From Acidimicrobiales bacterium (GTDB lineage Bacteria; Actinomycetota; Acidimicrobiia; Acidimicrobiales; SZUA-35), in assembly GCA_041394265.1 (NCBI GenBank), contig JAWKIO010000005.1, positions 682,001 to 746,000 on the forward strand: 64,000 nt of DNA, given 5' to 3'. This document shows positions 1-8,549 of the stretch, piece after piece. Under the pieces are notes generated by a model. That model saw nothing but the letters and a program-made list of their open reading frames with translations, did not search any database and was not told the origin of the DNA. The position numbers and the translations under genes are program-made. Numbering within the stretch: position 1 is the first letter of the stretch; each line of letters opens with the position of its first letter.

Positions 1-2
1 GC

Positions 3-587
3 ACGGCCATCGATCACATCCTCCCGCTTCGCCTCGGCTCCCCCGAACTGGCACGGATCACGATCCAGGTGGACGAGCTCGAGACCCGGCGGGTCGCCGA
101 GAGCGTTCGTCACGGTGAGGCGGCCATGGGCATCTGCGACGGCCCCCACCCTCCACTGGGGCTGCGGTCAGAGGTCATCCACACCATCGAACTCGCCGTG
201 GTCGCTGCGCCGTCCCACCGCCTGACGAAGCGGCAACGCAAGCGGCTGCGGCTCCAGGAGCTGGCGGGGGCCGACGTGATCATTCGGCGAAGCGGTTCAG
301 GTACTCGCGACGTCGTCGACGCGTTGCTCGGGCCGTTCGGCTTCGACCCGACTCACCGTCAGTTGGAGGTACCGAGCAACGCAGCCGCCAGACTGAGCGC
401 CGTGAACGGTTCAGGTCTCGCCATCCTCCCGACCGAGCTGGTCGAGGCCGACCTGGCCACCGGCCGACTCGTGCGCTTCAACGTGGCCGACGCCGTGCTC
501 GAACAACCTGTCCGTCTGGTGTGGAAGGGCACACGGCCGACCACCGAAGCCGCCCGACGCCTCCGGGCGACACTGTCGACATCGTGA
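3..587 (+). CDS. LysR-family transcriptional regulator, C-terminal part (cut by window start)
   Basis: The reading frame is open from base 3, so the gene begins before the window and its N-terminal helix-turn-helix is not visible. What remains (about 194 residues) looks like the effector-binding domain of LysR regulators: a segment ending in VRHGEAAMGICD, a central strand near LAVVAAPSHRL, a glycine/serine stretch IRRSGSGTRDVV, and the late motif SAVNGSGLAILP typical of the second subdomain. A GTG at 69 lies inside the domain and is not a credible start. The stop overlaps the GTG of the next gene (GTGA, 584-587), which suggests co-transcription. The effector and target genes cannot be told. 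Confidence 0.8.
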   Translation, partial: TAIDHILPLRLGSPELARITIQVDELETRRVAESVRHGEAAMGICDGPHPPLGLRSEVIHTIELAVVAAPSHRLTKRQRKRLRLQELAGADVIIRRSGSGTRDVVDALLGPFGFDPTHRQLEVPSNAAARLSAVNGSGLAILPTELVEADLATGRLVRFNVADAVLEQPVRLVWKGTRPTTEAARRLRATLSTS

Positions 588-1021
588 GCGACGACACCGC
601 AAGCGACGACACCGTGAGCCGCGGCCCCGAGCCGGACCGACCGACCGAGCCGCTGATCATCGGTGGCAGCCATCTGCAGTCGCTGATCTATGCGGTTTGC
701 GGCGCGATGATCGCCATCGTGTGGCGCGACAGCGTCGTCGGGTGGCCGATGGCCGCCACCCTGGCCCTGTTCGTCGCGTCAGGTGCGGTCGCCTACCGTC
801 GCTGCGAACTCCACGACGACCACCTGACCCATCGGCGCCTCGGCAGCACCATCTCGGCCGACGTCGGAGATTTCGAGGCTGCCCTCGGCCATCGCTATCT
901 CTCGGTGACGACCCGGCAAGGGCGGCGGTTCCGTATCGAGGTGCCAGTCGAGATCCGCCCCGACGTCCGAGACTGGGCAGTCAGTCGAAGCGTCGACCTC
1001 GACCGGGTCGGCAACGGCTGA
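584..1021 (+). CDS. Small membrane protein with a PH-like cytoplasmic tail
   Basis: This 145-residue protein has two hydrophobic helices (about residues 28-45 and 50-68) followed by a soluble tail of alternating strands (LHDDHLTHRRLGSTIS, then RRFRIEVPVEI), the layout of bacterial PH-like domain membrane proteins. I chose GTG 584 because it makes a 4-bp GTGA overlap with the stop of the upstream regulator. An earlier in-frame start at 521 would run through 60 bases of that gene. The overlap suggests translational coupling. No catalytic motif is visible, and the function is unknown. Confidence 0.65.
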   Translation: MSDDTASDDTVSRGPEPDRPTEPLIIGGSHLQSLIYAVCGAMIAIVWRDSVVGWPMAATLALFVASGAVAYRRCELHDDHLTHRRLGSTISADVGDFEAALGHRYLSVTTRQGRRFRIEVPVEIRPDVRDWAVSRSVDLDRVGNG

Positions 1022-1136
1022 GCGAACGCCTCCGAATCTCACGTCTCCGGGCAGAACAACTCATCCACAATAGGCCTCATACAGATGGTCTTTCCTGCCG
1101 ATGGTGACGTATCCCTCACTCGATCAGGAGATCTCG

Positions 1137-1313
1137 ATGAAGAAGTTTGCTTGCGGTGACGTCGTTCCCGGGTGTGATGCCCGCTTCGTGTGCTCATCCG
1201 ACGAAGAGGTGCTGGCGCAGGTCGCCGAGCACGCCGCCGCGGCCCACGGTCTCACCGACATCCCGCAGGAAGTCATCGACCAGGTGATCGGACGGATCCA
1301 GGTCGTTGCCTGA
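1137..1313 (+). CDS. DUF1059 family small protein
   Basis: A 58-residue protein opening with MKKFACGDVVPGCDARF and continuing with SSDEEVLAQVAEHAAAAHGL, the signature of the DUF1059 family. The spaced cysteines and late histidines suggest a small metal-binding fold, but no function is established. ATG 1137 is preferred over a GTG at 1101 because the family begins at this Met and AGGAG lies about 8 bases upstream. The stop (1311-1313) overlaps a possible TTG start (1306) of the following EAL gene. Confidence 0.85.
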   Translation: MKKFACGDVVPGCDARFVCSSDEEVLAQVAEHAAAAHGLTDIPQEVIDQVIGRIQVVA

Positions 1314-1347
1314 GACCCGGTCGACGGTCGGGTCGACCGTCGGCTCG

Positions 1348-2469
1348 ATGACTCCAACGTCGGCGGCCACCACCGTCGACTGGGCCGACCGCATCGGTGA
1401 CGCAATCGACGGACGCGGCCTCCGCTCCGTCTTCCAACCGATCGTCGACCTCCAGCGGCGGACGGTCGTCGGCTACGAAGCACTGACTCGCTTCGATCCG
1501 ATCGATGGGACGTTCGTCGGGCCTGATGTCTGGTTCCAGGCGGCACACGCCGCCGGCCTCGGCTCGGCGCTCGATGCCGCGGCGGTGTCGTCGGCATTGT
1601 CCGCCCGGGCCGACCTGCCCACCAACTGCTTCCTCACCGTCAACGTGGATCCGGAGTCGCTGGTCGAGCGTCAGGTGCTCGAGGTCTTCGCTCGACACGG
1701 CCACCTCGGTGGTGTCGTGATCGAGATCACCGAGCACCGCCCGTGGGACTGGGCGTCACTGTCACCGGTGGTCGCCCGGCTCCGTTCGGCCGGCGCGCTG
1801 TTCGCCGTCGATGACGCCGGCGCCGGGTACTCCGGGCTGCAGCAGATCCTGCAGCTCCGTCCGTCGTTGCTGAAGCTCGACCGTGCGCTCGTCGAAGGGA
1901 TCGACACCGACGAACCGAAACAGGCGCTGGTCGAGATGCTCGGCCTGTTCGCCAACCGCGTCGACGCGTGGATCCTGGCCGAGGGCGTCGAGACCATCGG
2001 CGAGGCCAGGGCACTCATCGACCTCGAGGTGCCACTCGCCCAGGGCTACTACTTCGCTCGCCCCGAACCCCCGTGGGCGGCTATCGACCCGGCGTCGGTC
2101 CTCGACCTGGCAGACTTCGTCGATGCCAACCGCGCCACGCTGCATCGTTTGGTCGACCCGGTGGCCGCTCTTCGCCAGGGTGAGGACGTGGCCCTCGGTT
2201 GGTCGAGCCGCAGCGATCCGTGGGTCCCCGTCATCGACCAGCATCGGCGGCCGCTCGGACTCGTGGATGCCGAGGCCGCGCTGAGCGGCGAACTCGTTCG
2301 GGGCCTCGTGGCCAATGTCCACTCCGACCCGAATGAACTGGCCGGACGACTCGTCACCTCCGCCCATGACATCGCCACGCCCGTCATGGTGACTGACAAC
2401 GCCGGCCGTTACCTCGGCCTGATCACCACCCGCCGCCTGATCGGCGCCTTGGTGACGTCGCCGGACTGA
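1348..2469 (+). CDS. EAL-domain c-di-GMP phosphodiesterase with C-terminal CBS pair
   Basis: A 373-residue cytoplasmic protein with an EAL domain over about residues 15-250. The core catalytic motifs are present: YEALTR (E44), NVDPESL, EITEH, the metal-binding FAVDDAGAGYSGL, LKLD with the catalytic Lys, AEGVET and the closing AQGYYFARPEP. It should hydrolyse cyclic di-GMP to pGpG. After residue 270 come two short beta-alpha-beta units (PVIDQHRRPLGLVD; PVMVTDNAGRYLGLI) that read as a CBS pair, likely a nucleotide-sensing control module. No GGDEF or sensor domain precedes the EAL domain. ATG 1348 is used; TTG 1306, overlapping the DUF1059 stop, would add 14 low-complexity residues. Confidence 0.88.
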   Translation: MTPTSAATTVDWADRIGDAIDGRGLRSVFQPIVDLQRRTVVGYEALTRFDPIDGTFVGPDVWFQAAHAAGLGSALDAAAVSSALSARADLPTNCFLTVNVDPESLVERQVLEVFARHGHLGGVVIEITEHRPWDWASLSPVVARLRSAGALFAVDDAGAGYSGLQQILQLRPSLLKLDRALVEGIDTDEPKQALVEMLGLFANRVDAWILAEGVETIGEARALIDLEVPLAQGYYFARPEPPWAAIDPASVLDLADFVDANRATLHRLVDPVAALRQGEDVALGWSSRSDPWVPVIDQHRRPLGLVDAEAALSGELVRGLVANVHSDPNELAGRLVTSAHDIATPVMVTDNAGRYLGLITTRRLIGALVTSPD

Positions 2470-2482
2470 GCGCGACCCACCA

Positions 2483-2872
2483 TCACGCGATCGCGACGAT
2501 GGCGATCTCCATCCGCCACGCGGGTTGGGCCAGCGCGGGAACGGTGACGAGCGTCGAGGCGGCTCGGTGGTCGCCGAGCACTCGATCGCGTGCCGCCATC
2601 ACCGTGGCGAGATCCTCGCCCACCACGACGTAGGTCGTGACCGACACGATGTCGCTCGGCGTCATCCGGGCCTCGGCGAGCAGCGCAGTCAGACTCGACC
2701 AGACGGCTTCGGCCTGGTCGGCGAGCGACTCTGGCACCGTGCCGTCCGGCCGGGTCGGCACCACCCCCGACGTGTGGAGCATCCTCGTTCCTTCGGCCAC
2801 CTCGGACAGCATGGCGTGGGCGTAGTTGGCCGCTGGCGGCGCCATGCCGGATGGCATCAGTTCGCGATTCAT
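2483..2872 (-). CDS. RidA (YjgF/YER057c/UK114) family protein
   Basis: 129 residues, the usual RidA length. The family pattern is clear: a loop MLHTSGVVPTRPDGTVPESL, a central helix DQAEAVWSSLTALLAEARMT, the strand VTTYVV, and the end APALAQPAWRMEIAIVAIA. Classical RidA deaminates reactive enamine/imine intermediates and uses an Arg in a C-terminal R(E/D)xLP-type motif. Here the end is instead PAWRMEIA, so it belongs to a divergent subgroup with uncertain activity. It is divergent from the SDR gene, with only 17 bp between start codons, so both may share a control region. Confidence 0.8.
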   Translation of the reverse strand: MNRELMPSGMAPPAANYAHAMLSEVAEGTRMLHTSGVVPTRPDGTVPESLADQAEAVWSSLTALLAEARMTPSDIVSVTTYVVVGEDLATVMAARDRVLGDHRAASTLVTVPALAQPAWRMEIAIVAIA

Positions 2873-2889
2873 CGCCTCATGGTGGCACG

Positions 2890-3669
2890 ATGAGTCGCAT
2901 GAGTGACCCGATCGCCGACATGTTCCGACTCGATGGCAAGGTGGCCGTACTGACCGGCGCCAGTTCCGGACTCGGCGAGGGCTTCGCCCGGACCCTGTCG
3001 GCCGCCGGGGCCAGTGTCGTGGTGGCCGCGAGGCGGGCCGAACGGCTCGCCGAACTCACGGCATCGGTGCCGAATACCACCGCCGTCGCCTGCGATGTCA
3101 CCGCTCCCGGTGCCGCTGCCCAACTGGTCGATGCTGCGGTCGACACCTACGGCTCGGTCGACATCGTCATCAACAACGCCGGCATCTCCCGAGTCATTGC
3201 CGCGATCGACGACGACATCGACGAGTTCCGAAGCGAGATCGAGATCGATCTGATCGCCCCGTACGAGCTCGCTCGCACCGCCGCCCGATGGATGCTGGCC
3301 GCCGGTCGCCCCGGTTCGATCATCAACATCGGCTCGGTCCTGGGACACGGCGGCGGCGGCCGGCTGAAGGTGCCGGGTTACGCAGCCGCCAAGGGCGGGC
3401 TCCACAACCTGACCCGCGAGCTCGGCTCACAGTGGGCCCGCAAGGGCATCCGCGTCAACGCGATCGGACCGGGCTGGTTCGAGACCGAGATGAACACCGA
3501 CATGTTCGCCACCGACGGCGGGATGCGCTACATCACCGACAACACCCCGATGGGTCGTCCCGGACAGATCGATGAACTCCAGGGGGCCATGCTGTTCCTC
3601 GCCTCCGACGCCTCCACCTACGTCACCGGCCAGACCCTCTTCGTCGACGGCGGGTGGACCTCGATTTGA
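2890..3669 (+). CDS. SDR-family oxidoreductase (classical short-chain dehydrogenase)
   Basis: A 259-residue classical SDR. It has the cofactor motif TGASSGLG (residues 22-29), NNAG (96-99), the catalytic Ser in INIGSV (S149) and YAAAK (Y164, K168), and ends with the usual VTGQTLFVDGGWTSI. ARR after the second strand suggests NADP(H) preference. The substrate is unknown; FabG-like or 3-hydroxyacyl/steroid alcohol dehydrogenases share this pattern. Two adjacent ATG codons (2890, 2899) are possible starts. The divergent RidA gene lies 17 bp away. Confidence 0.9.
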   Translation: MSRMSDPIADMFRLDGKVAVLTGASSGLGEGFARTLSAAGASVVVAARRAERLAELTASVPNTTAVACDVTAPGAAAQLVDAAVDTYGSVDIVINNAGISRVIAAIDDDIDEFRSEIEIDLIAPYELARTAARWMLAAGRPGSIINIGSVLGHGGGGRLKVPGYAAAKGGLHNLTRELGSQWARKGIRVNAIGPGWFETEMNTDMFATDGGMRYITDNTPMGRPGQIDELQGAMLFLASDASTYVTGQTLFVDGGWTSI

Positions 3670-3772
3670 GGTCAGCGTGCCGATCCGGACTCCCATCGGC
3701 TACAACGTGCAGGGTCGAAATCACGCCGGTGGGCGATGAAGCGGGGTTGCCGATGAGCCGGGGTCGCACAGC

Positions 3773-4978
3773 ATGAGCATCGCACCGAGCGACGTGATCG
3801 TCGTCGGCAACTTCTCCGACGATCCCTTCGCCATCGATGTCGCCTATGCCGCAGGGCAGACCGAGGACATCGCCGATCTCATCAGCATGAAGACGTTCGC
3901 GAACACCGAGTTCTGCCCTCGCTTCATCAACGACGAGCACGACCTGTCGGCCATCGGTGAGCACCTCGTCGGCAAGACGGTCGTCATCGTCAGCACCTCG
4001 AGCCTGACCATGACCCGCAACAACCTGGCGATGCGTAATCTGCTCCTCGCTCGTGCGGCCAAGGACAACGGCGCCGAATCGGTGGTGCTCGTCGAGCCCG
4101 ATCTCTACTACAGCGCCCAGGACCGCGGACCCCGACCCGACCAGGGCCGCACCTCGTTCGAACGCGACGAGCACGACCGCAAGAAGTTCGACGGCCAGCC
4201 CTTCTCGTCGCGCCTCTACGCCCAGATGCTCCACCTGGCCGGCGTCGACCGGGTCATGACGGTCCACAACCACTCGGTGTCGGTCCAGGCCGAGTTCAAC
4301 GACGTCTTCGAGGGGCGATTCCAAAATCTGATCCCCTACGAGATCTACGCCGACTACCTCGAGAAGTCGAACGTGGTCAGCTACGGCACCAACGGCGAGG
4401 GCCTCGTGCTCTGCGCACCCGACAAAGGCGCCAGAGACTTCGTGCGGGGCATGTACGACCAGCTGGGCTTGAGCGAGGCGAAGCTGATCACGCTGTCCAA
4501 GGAGCGCTCCGGCGAACGCAGTGTCGAGATCACGCTCGACCCGGAGAGCGACACCACGCTCGACGAGATCCGGAGCTGCGACGTCGTGCTCTTCGACGAC
4601 ATGGTGCGTACCGGATCGACCGTGGTCGAGTCGTGCGAGTTCCTGCAGAAGGCGGCACCCAATCGCATCGTGTTCGGGGTCACGCACTTCTACGCGAGCG
4701 GCGAAGGCCGCGAGAAGATGGCCCACCCCGCCATCGACGAGATCCTCACGCTCAACACGCTCCCCACCGTGCTGAACCGAGACGTACAAGGCCGTTTGCG
4801 CAAGAAGATGGTCGTGCTCAAGATCGAGCAGTGGCTGGCGCTGAACCTGTGTGTGACCCTCGGCCTCCCCCGCCCCGCACTGCAGTCGCTCTACCAGATC
4901 GACATGTCGTCGAAGAACCCGCGTTTCCGCCGCAAGATCTGGTTCAACGACCAACTCCCGGGCCTCGACGACTATTGA
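3773..4978 (+). CDS. Ribose-phosphate pyrophosphokinase-like phosphoribosyltransferase
   Basis: A 401-residue protein built like PRPP synthetases: two phosphoribosyltransferase-type halves, with the PRPP-binding loop VVLFDDMVRTGSTV at residues 271-284 preceded by VLCAPDKGARDF. It is longer than housekeeping PrsA (about 310-330 residues). It carries an extra segment around residues 115-142 (SAQDRGPRPDQGRTSFERDE) and a basic C-terminal tail of about 60 residues. It is more likely a specialised paralogue than the main PRPP synthetase. The next gene, a PEP-utiliser-like protein, starts within 60 bp on the same strand. Confidence 0.75.
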   Translation: MSIAPSDVIVVGNFSDDPFAIDVAYAAGQTEDIADLISMKTFANTEFCPRFINDEHDLSAIGEHLVGKTVVIVSTSSLTMTRNNLAMRNLLLARAAKDNGAESVVLVEPDLYYSAQDRGPRPDQGRTSFERDEHDRKKFDGQPFSSRLYAQMLHLAGVDRVMTVHNHSVSVQAEFNDVFEGRFQNLIPYEIYADYLEKSNVVSYGTNGEGLVLCAPDKGARDFVRGMYDQLGLSEAKLITLSKERSGERSVEITLDPESDTTLDEIRSCDVVLFDDMVRTGSTVVESCEFLQKAAPNRIVFGVTHFYASGEGREKMAHPAIDEILTLNTLPTVLNRDVQGRLRKKMVVLKIEQWLALNLCVTLGLPRPALQSLYQIDMSSKNPRFRRKIWFNDQLPGLDDY

Positions 4979-5033
4979 ACGAGTGTCGCATTGGCTATAC
5001 GCAGGCGACCTCCGCGTGCTACAACGCTCCGCC

Positions 5034-6806
5034 ATGGGACTGTGGAAACCAATTGGCGACGGTGAGTGGGTCGGCAGCGATGTCAGCGAGAAGTTCCCGG
5101 TGTACACCCGGGGCAACGCCGGCGAGGTCTACCCCGAGGTCTTCACCCCGCTGAGCTTCTCGATCGCCTCCGAGATCGGCGAGAAGGCAATGCGCAACGC
5201 CGTCCTCGGCACCGGGCTCATCGCCGCCAGCGAGTTCGAGGACAAGCCGTTGAGCACCGGGATCGCCAACGGCGTCTTCGGTGGCTACGCCTATCTCAAC
5301 CTGTCGATGCAGCGGCTGCTCGCCGCCCGTATTCCCGGTGGCAACGCGAGCGACGCCGACGTCACGATCTTCGGGGTCGGTCAGGAGATCCCACCGCACG
5401 AGTCGATCGACGGCGAGAAGAACTTCATGGCCGGGCTTCGAGGCCTTCGCTACGTATGGCGGGTCGTTCGCACCCGTGAGATCCCGCTGTTGGGCGAGGA
5501 CCAGGCGAAGGTGGCCACCTACCTCGGCTCGCTCGGCGACCCGACGGCTGCCGGCGACGACGAACTGGCGAACGCCGCCACCGACGAACTCATGACGATG
5601 TTCGAAGGCCTCTTCCAACACCACCTCGAGGTCACGGCGGGCGCCAGCACCGCCGTCAGCCTCCTCACGCAGATCTGCGACAAGCAGCTCGGCGACCCGA
5701 ACTTGGCCGTCCGTCTGCTGGCGGGCCTCGGCGACGTCGACTCGGCCGCACCGTCGCTCGCGTTGTGGGACCTGAGCCGCCTCGTCAACGCCAATCCGGC
5801 CCTCGCGGCGCGGTTCGACGCGGGCATCGATGACGCCCTGTGGCCTGCCGTCCAGGCCGACCCGAGCGCTGCGGAGTTCGCCGATGCCTTCCGATCGTTC
5901 CTCGCCGCGTTCGGTTCCCGTGGGCCGAACGAGTGGGACACCGCGTTCGACACCTGGGAGACCAAGCCGGCCCTCGCCATGGTGCTCGTCGATCGGATGC
6001 GAGCCGCCGACGAGAGCCACGATCCTCACACCCAGCTCACTCGGCTGGCCAAGGAGTCGGCCGAGCTCGAGGTCGAGACCCGGGCTCGGATCAAGCGCCC
6101 GATCCGGCCGATCTTCGACCGGGTGCTGGCAGCGGCTCGAGTCTGGAGCCGGGGACGTGAACGCTCCAAGACCACGGTCGTACTCGCAATCCACGGATCG
6201 CGCCTGCGGGCAAAGGAACTCGACCGCCGCCTTGTCGAACGCTCGGGCGGCACGGCCGGCGACCTGTGGTACCTCACGAGCGACGAACTCGATGCCTACG
6301 TCGCCGATCCTGCCTCGTTCGCCGACACCATCGCCGAGCGCCGCAGGGTCCATGCCGAACTCGATGCTCGGGTACCGCCGTTCGCCTTCAGCGGCCAGCT
6401 CCCACCCCTCGAGACGTGGGACCGCAAGATCGATCTGCGGGGCACGATCAGTGTCGGTGAGTCGATCGTCGGCCTACCGGGTTGTCCGGGTATCGCTCGC
6501 GGCCGGGCCCGAGTCGTCACCGATCCCGGCGATCCCAACGGGCTCGAGCCGGGCGACGTGTTGATCGCACCGATCACCGATCCGTCGTGGACACCACTGT
6601 TCATCCCGGCCGAGGCGGTCGTCGTCGACGTCGGCGCCGTGATGAGCCATGCCGTCATCGTCAGTCGTGAACTCGGCATCCCGTGCGCGGTGTCGGTCGC
6701 CGGCGCAACGCTCCGGATCCCCGATGGGGCACTGGTCGAAGTCGACGGCTCGACCGGACGGGTGACGGTGCTCGAACTGGCGCCCGACACGATCGAGCAC
6801 ACCTGA
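5034..6806 (+). CDS. PEP-utilising-enzyme mobile-domain protein lacking the ATP-grasp half
   Basis: A 590-residue protein whose C-terminus (about 490-575) is the swivelling phosphohistidine domain of PEP synthase, PPDK and rifampicin phosphotransferase: GLPGCPGIARGRARVV, PGDVLIAPITDPSWTPLF, and MSHAVIVSRELGIP with the expected phospho-acceptor His539. The middle (FGSRGPNEWDTAFDTWE) resembles the linker of rifampicin phosphotransferase-like proteins. No N-terminal ATP-grasp domain and no PEP-binding TIM barrel are visible, so it cannot make PEP by itself and needs a partner to charge the histidine, or acts only structurally. ATG 5034 is preferred; a GTG at 4983 would add 17 residues directly after the upstream stop. 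A SixA-like phosphatase follows 24 bp downstream. Confidence 0.75.
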   Translation: MGLWKPIGDGEWVGSDVSEKFPVYTRGNAGEVYPEVFTPLSFSIASEIGEKAMRNAVLGTGLIAASEFEDKPLSTGIANGVFGGYAYLNLSMQRLLAARIPGGNASDADVTIFGVGQEIPPHESIDGEKNFMAGLRGLRYVWRVVRTREIPLLGEDQAKVATYLGSLGDPTAAGDDELANAATDELMTMFEGLFQHHLEVTAGASTAVSLLTQICDKQLGDPNLAVRLLAGLGDVDSAAPSLALWDLSRLVNANPALAARFDAGIDDALWPAVQADPSAAEFADAFRSFLAAFGSRGPNEWDTAFDTWETKPALAMVLVDRMRAADESHDPHTQLTRLAKESAELEVETRARIKRPIRPIFDRVLAAARVWSRGRERSKTTVVLAIHGSRLRAKELDRRLVERSGGTAGDLWYLTSDELDAYVADPASFADTIAERRRVHAELDARVPPFAFSGQLPPLETWDRKIDLRGTISVGESIVGLPGCPGIARGRARVVTDPGDPNGLEPGDVLIAPITDPSWTPLFIPAEAVVVDVGAVMSHAVIVSRELGIPCAVSVAGATLRIPDGALVEVDGSTGRVTVLELAPDTIEHT

Positions 6807-6830
6807 TCGGGCGGTAGCCTGCCGGGTGCC

Positions 6831-7295
6831 ATGGACGTCTATCTCATCCGTCACGCCCACGCCGGTTCTCGCTCCGGTGGCAGTCAAGACAAGTACCGCC
6901 AGCTGAGCGACAAGGGAAAGGCGAGGGCCGAGGCGATCGCCGAGCTGTTCGCCTCGATCGACGTCTGCCGCATCGTCTCGAGCACTGCCACCCGCTGTGT
7001 GCAGACGGTCGAGCCGCTGGCGGCGTCGAAGGGTCTGGCGGTCAAGGAGACCGACGTGTTGTGGGAGGGCGGCCCCATCGATCAGGTCCTCGCCCTGTTG
7101 GAGCGTCACGTCGACAAGGGACTCGTCGCCTGTTCACACGGTGACATCATCCCCGAACTGATCGACTGGCTCGGCGACAACGGCACCAACCTGAGCGGCC
7201 ACGGCTGTGAGAAGGGCTCGATCTGGGTGTTGACCCACGACGGCAAGCGATGGACCAACGGCCGCAAGGTCGGCAAGCACGCCGAGTCGATCTGA
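6831..7295 (+). CDS. SixA-like histidine phosphatase
   Basis: A 154-residue member of the histidine phosphatase superfamily. It begins MDVYLIRHAHAG (catalytic RHA, His8), followed by VSSTATRCVQTVEPLA and the second catalytic histidine in ACSHGDIIPEL. Small size and lack of an insert match SixA-type enzymes, which in E. coli remove phosphate from phosphohistidine proteins. Sitting directly behind a gene for a phosphohistidine mobile domain makes that protein a natural candidate substrate, but this is inference. The stop faces the ccmI stop 14 bp away. Confidence 0.85.
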   Translation: MDVYLIRHAHAGSRSGGSQDKYRQLSDKGKARAEAIAELFASIDVCRIVSSTATRCVQTVEPLAASKGLAVKETDVLWEGGPIDQVLALLERHVDKGLVACSHGDIIPELIDWLGDNGTNLSGHGCEKGSIWVLTHDGKRWTNGRKVGKHAESI

Positions 7296-7297
7296 GC

Positions 7298-7310
7298 GAC
7301 CGGATCGGTC
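7298..7310. terminator. Short palindrome between convergent stops of sixA-like gene and ccmI
   Basis: GACCG, a 3-base centre, then CGGTC, lying between the TGA at 7293-7295 and the minus-strand TGA at 7309-7311. It could be a weak two-way terminator. There is no T-run, so the call rests only on position and symmetry. Confidence 0.3.
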
Positions 7311-8073
7311 AGTCGGCGCAGTCGAGGCGCTCGTCGAGCGAGGCGGTGAGCTGGCCCATCATCGGCGGAGCATCGAGCGTGCCGAGCTCGGCCAGTTCCG
7401 AGCAGGCCCGTTCGGGATCGCCCATGCGGTCGGCGACCACCGCCCGGAAGGCGTGCGCGTCGGGGAAGGTGGTGTCGACCTCGATCGCTCGGTCGAGTTG
7501 GCCGGCCGCGGCGGTGTAGAGCTCGGCGGCGTCGTCATCGAACCCTTGCTCGCTGGCGGAGGCGGCGACGAGGCTGAGGTACCACGCCCGATAGGTGAGC
7601 GCTTCGACGTTGTTCGGGTCCTGATCGAGCACGGTGTCGAAACACACCAACGAGGCCTGCAGGCCCTCGGCTCCCTGGGTGCCGAGCTGCTGACATTCGA
7701 GCACCTGGTCTCGGATCGACTCGGGCACAGCGCCGGTGAGCGAGTCACCGACCCCCCGCTCGCCTGCGGTACGGGCGACCAGGACCCCGGCGAGGATGGC
7801 ACCGGCCAAGGTGGCGACGATCCAGGCCACGCGACGGGTGGGTGACGCCTTGGCCGCATGGAGCGCGGCCACCTCCGTCTCGTGGTCGTCGATCGAGCGG
7901 ATCACGGCCGCAGCGCGCACGGTGTAGTCGTCTCGAAGTGACGCGTAGTCGGCGTCGTCGAGATCGCCGGCGTCGTGCTCGGACTCGAGATCATCGAGCG
8001 AACGCAGCAGGAAGTCGCGCTCTTCTTCGAGCGCAGCAAGGCGATCGGGGCTCAGCCGACTGGCTTGGGTCAC
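7309..8073 (-). CDS. ccmI: CcmI-like cytochrome c biogenesis protein (TPR)
   Basis: The last gene of the ccm operon, 254 residues. The N-terminus (RLAALEEERDFLLRSLDDLESEHDAGDL) is the helical segment seen in CcmI/CycH proteins. It is followed by one transmembrane helix (about 96-116) and a region with two TPR-like units (LDQDPNNVEALTYRAWYL; EVDTTFPDAHAFRAVVADR). CcmI hands apocytochrome c to the CcmF/H haem lyase. It overlaps ccmH by 4 bp (8070-8073). It is shorter than proteobacterial CcmI (about 400 residues) and has one membrane helix instead of two, so the symbol rests partly on gene order. Confidence 0.75.
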   Translation of the reverse strand: MTQASRLSPDRLAALEEERDFLLRSLDDLESEHDAGDLDDADYASLRDDYTVRAAAVIRSIDDHETEVAALHAAKASPTRRVAWIVATLAGAILAGVLVARTAGERGVGDSLTGAVPESIRDQVLECQQLGTQGAEGLQASLVCFDTVLDQDPNNVEALTYRAWYLSLVAASASEQGFDDDAAELYTAAAGQLDRAIEVDTTFPDAHAFRAVVADRMGDPERACSELAELGTLDAPPMMGQLTASLDERLDCAD

Positions 8074-8549
8074 GATCCGCCCTCCCCCGGCGCGTGTTGC
8101 GCCGAGCGCTTGGCCGCGGCGACCAGCTCGCGGTCGGCATCGGTGGCGACGCGTTGGGCCGGCGGCGAGCGACGGAGCGAGGCGACCACGACCGCGCCAC
8201 CACCGATGGCGACGACCGCAGGCAGGATCCAGATGAGCGCCGAGATGCCGTCGGCGCGCGGCGTCAGGAGGACGCGCCCACCGTAGGACTGGACGAGCAG
8301 GTCGCGGATCTCCTCGTCGGTTCGACCCTGGTCGACACTCACGCGAATGAAGTCACGGACGACGGTGGCAGCCGACGCGTTCGACTCGGCGACGGTTTGG
8401 CCCTTGCAGGTCGGGCAGGCGTAGGAGTCGGCCAGGCGTTGGATGCGTTCACCGGTGGTCTCGGGCGGCGAGTCGAGCGCAGCGATGCTGAGCGCAGCGA
8501 CCCCCGCGACGAGCAGGAGTAGCCACAGCACCCGACGGGCTGCGCTCAC
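8070..8549 (-). CDS. ccmH: Cytochrome c maturation protein CcmH
   Basis: 159 residues with an N-terminal membrane helix or signal, then the CcmH redox motif YACPTCKGQTVAESNASAA (the Cys pair in CPTC), the helix pair including GRTDEEIRDLLVQSYGGRVLL, and a second membrane helix (about 105-130). CcmH keeps apocytochrome CxxCH thiols reduced and works with CcmF and CcmI in haem ligation. It shares 4 bp with both neighbours (ccmG upstream, ccmI downstream), indicating translational coupling. Confidence 0.92.
   Translation of the reverse strand: MSAARRVLWLLLLVAGVAALSIAALDSPPETTGERIQRLADSYACPTCKGQTVAESNASAATVVRDFIRVSVDQGRTDEEIRDLLVQSYGGRVLLTPRADGISALIWILPAVVAIGGGAVVVASLRRSPPAQRVATDADRELVAAAKRSAQHAPGEGGS

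Noticed and set aside
3623..5116. Long minus-strand open frame (497 codons) opposite the PRPP-type gene
   Set aside because: Composition is Val/Gly/Asp/His-rich as expected from the complement of a GC-rich gene; no family motif, and it covers a well-supported gene.
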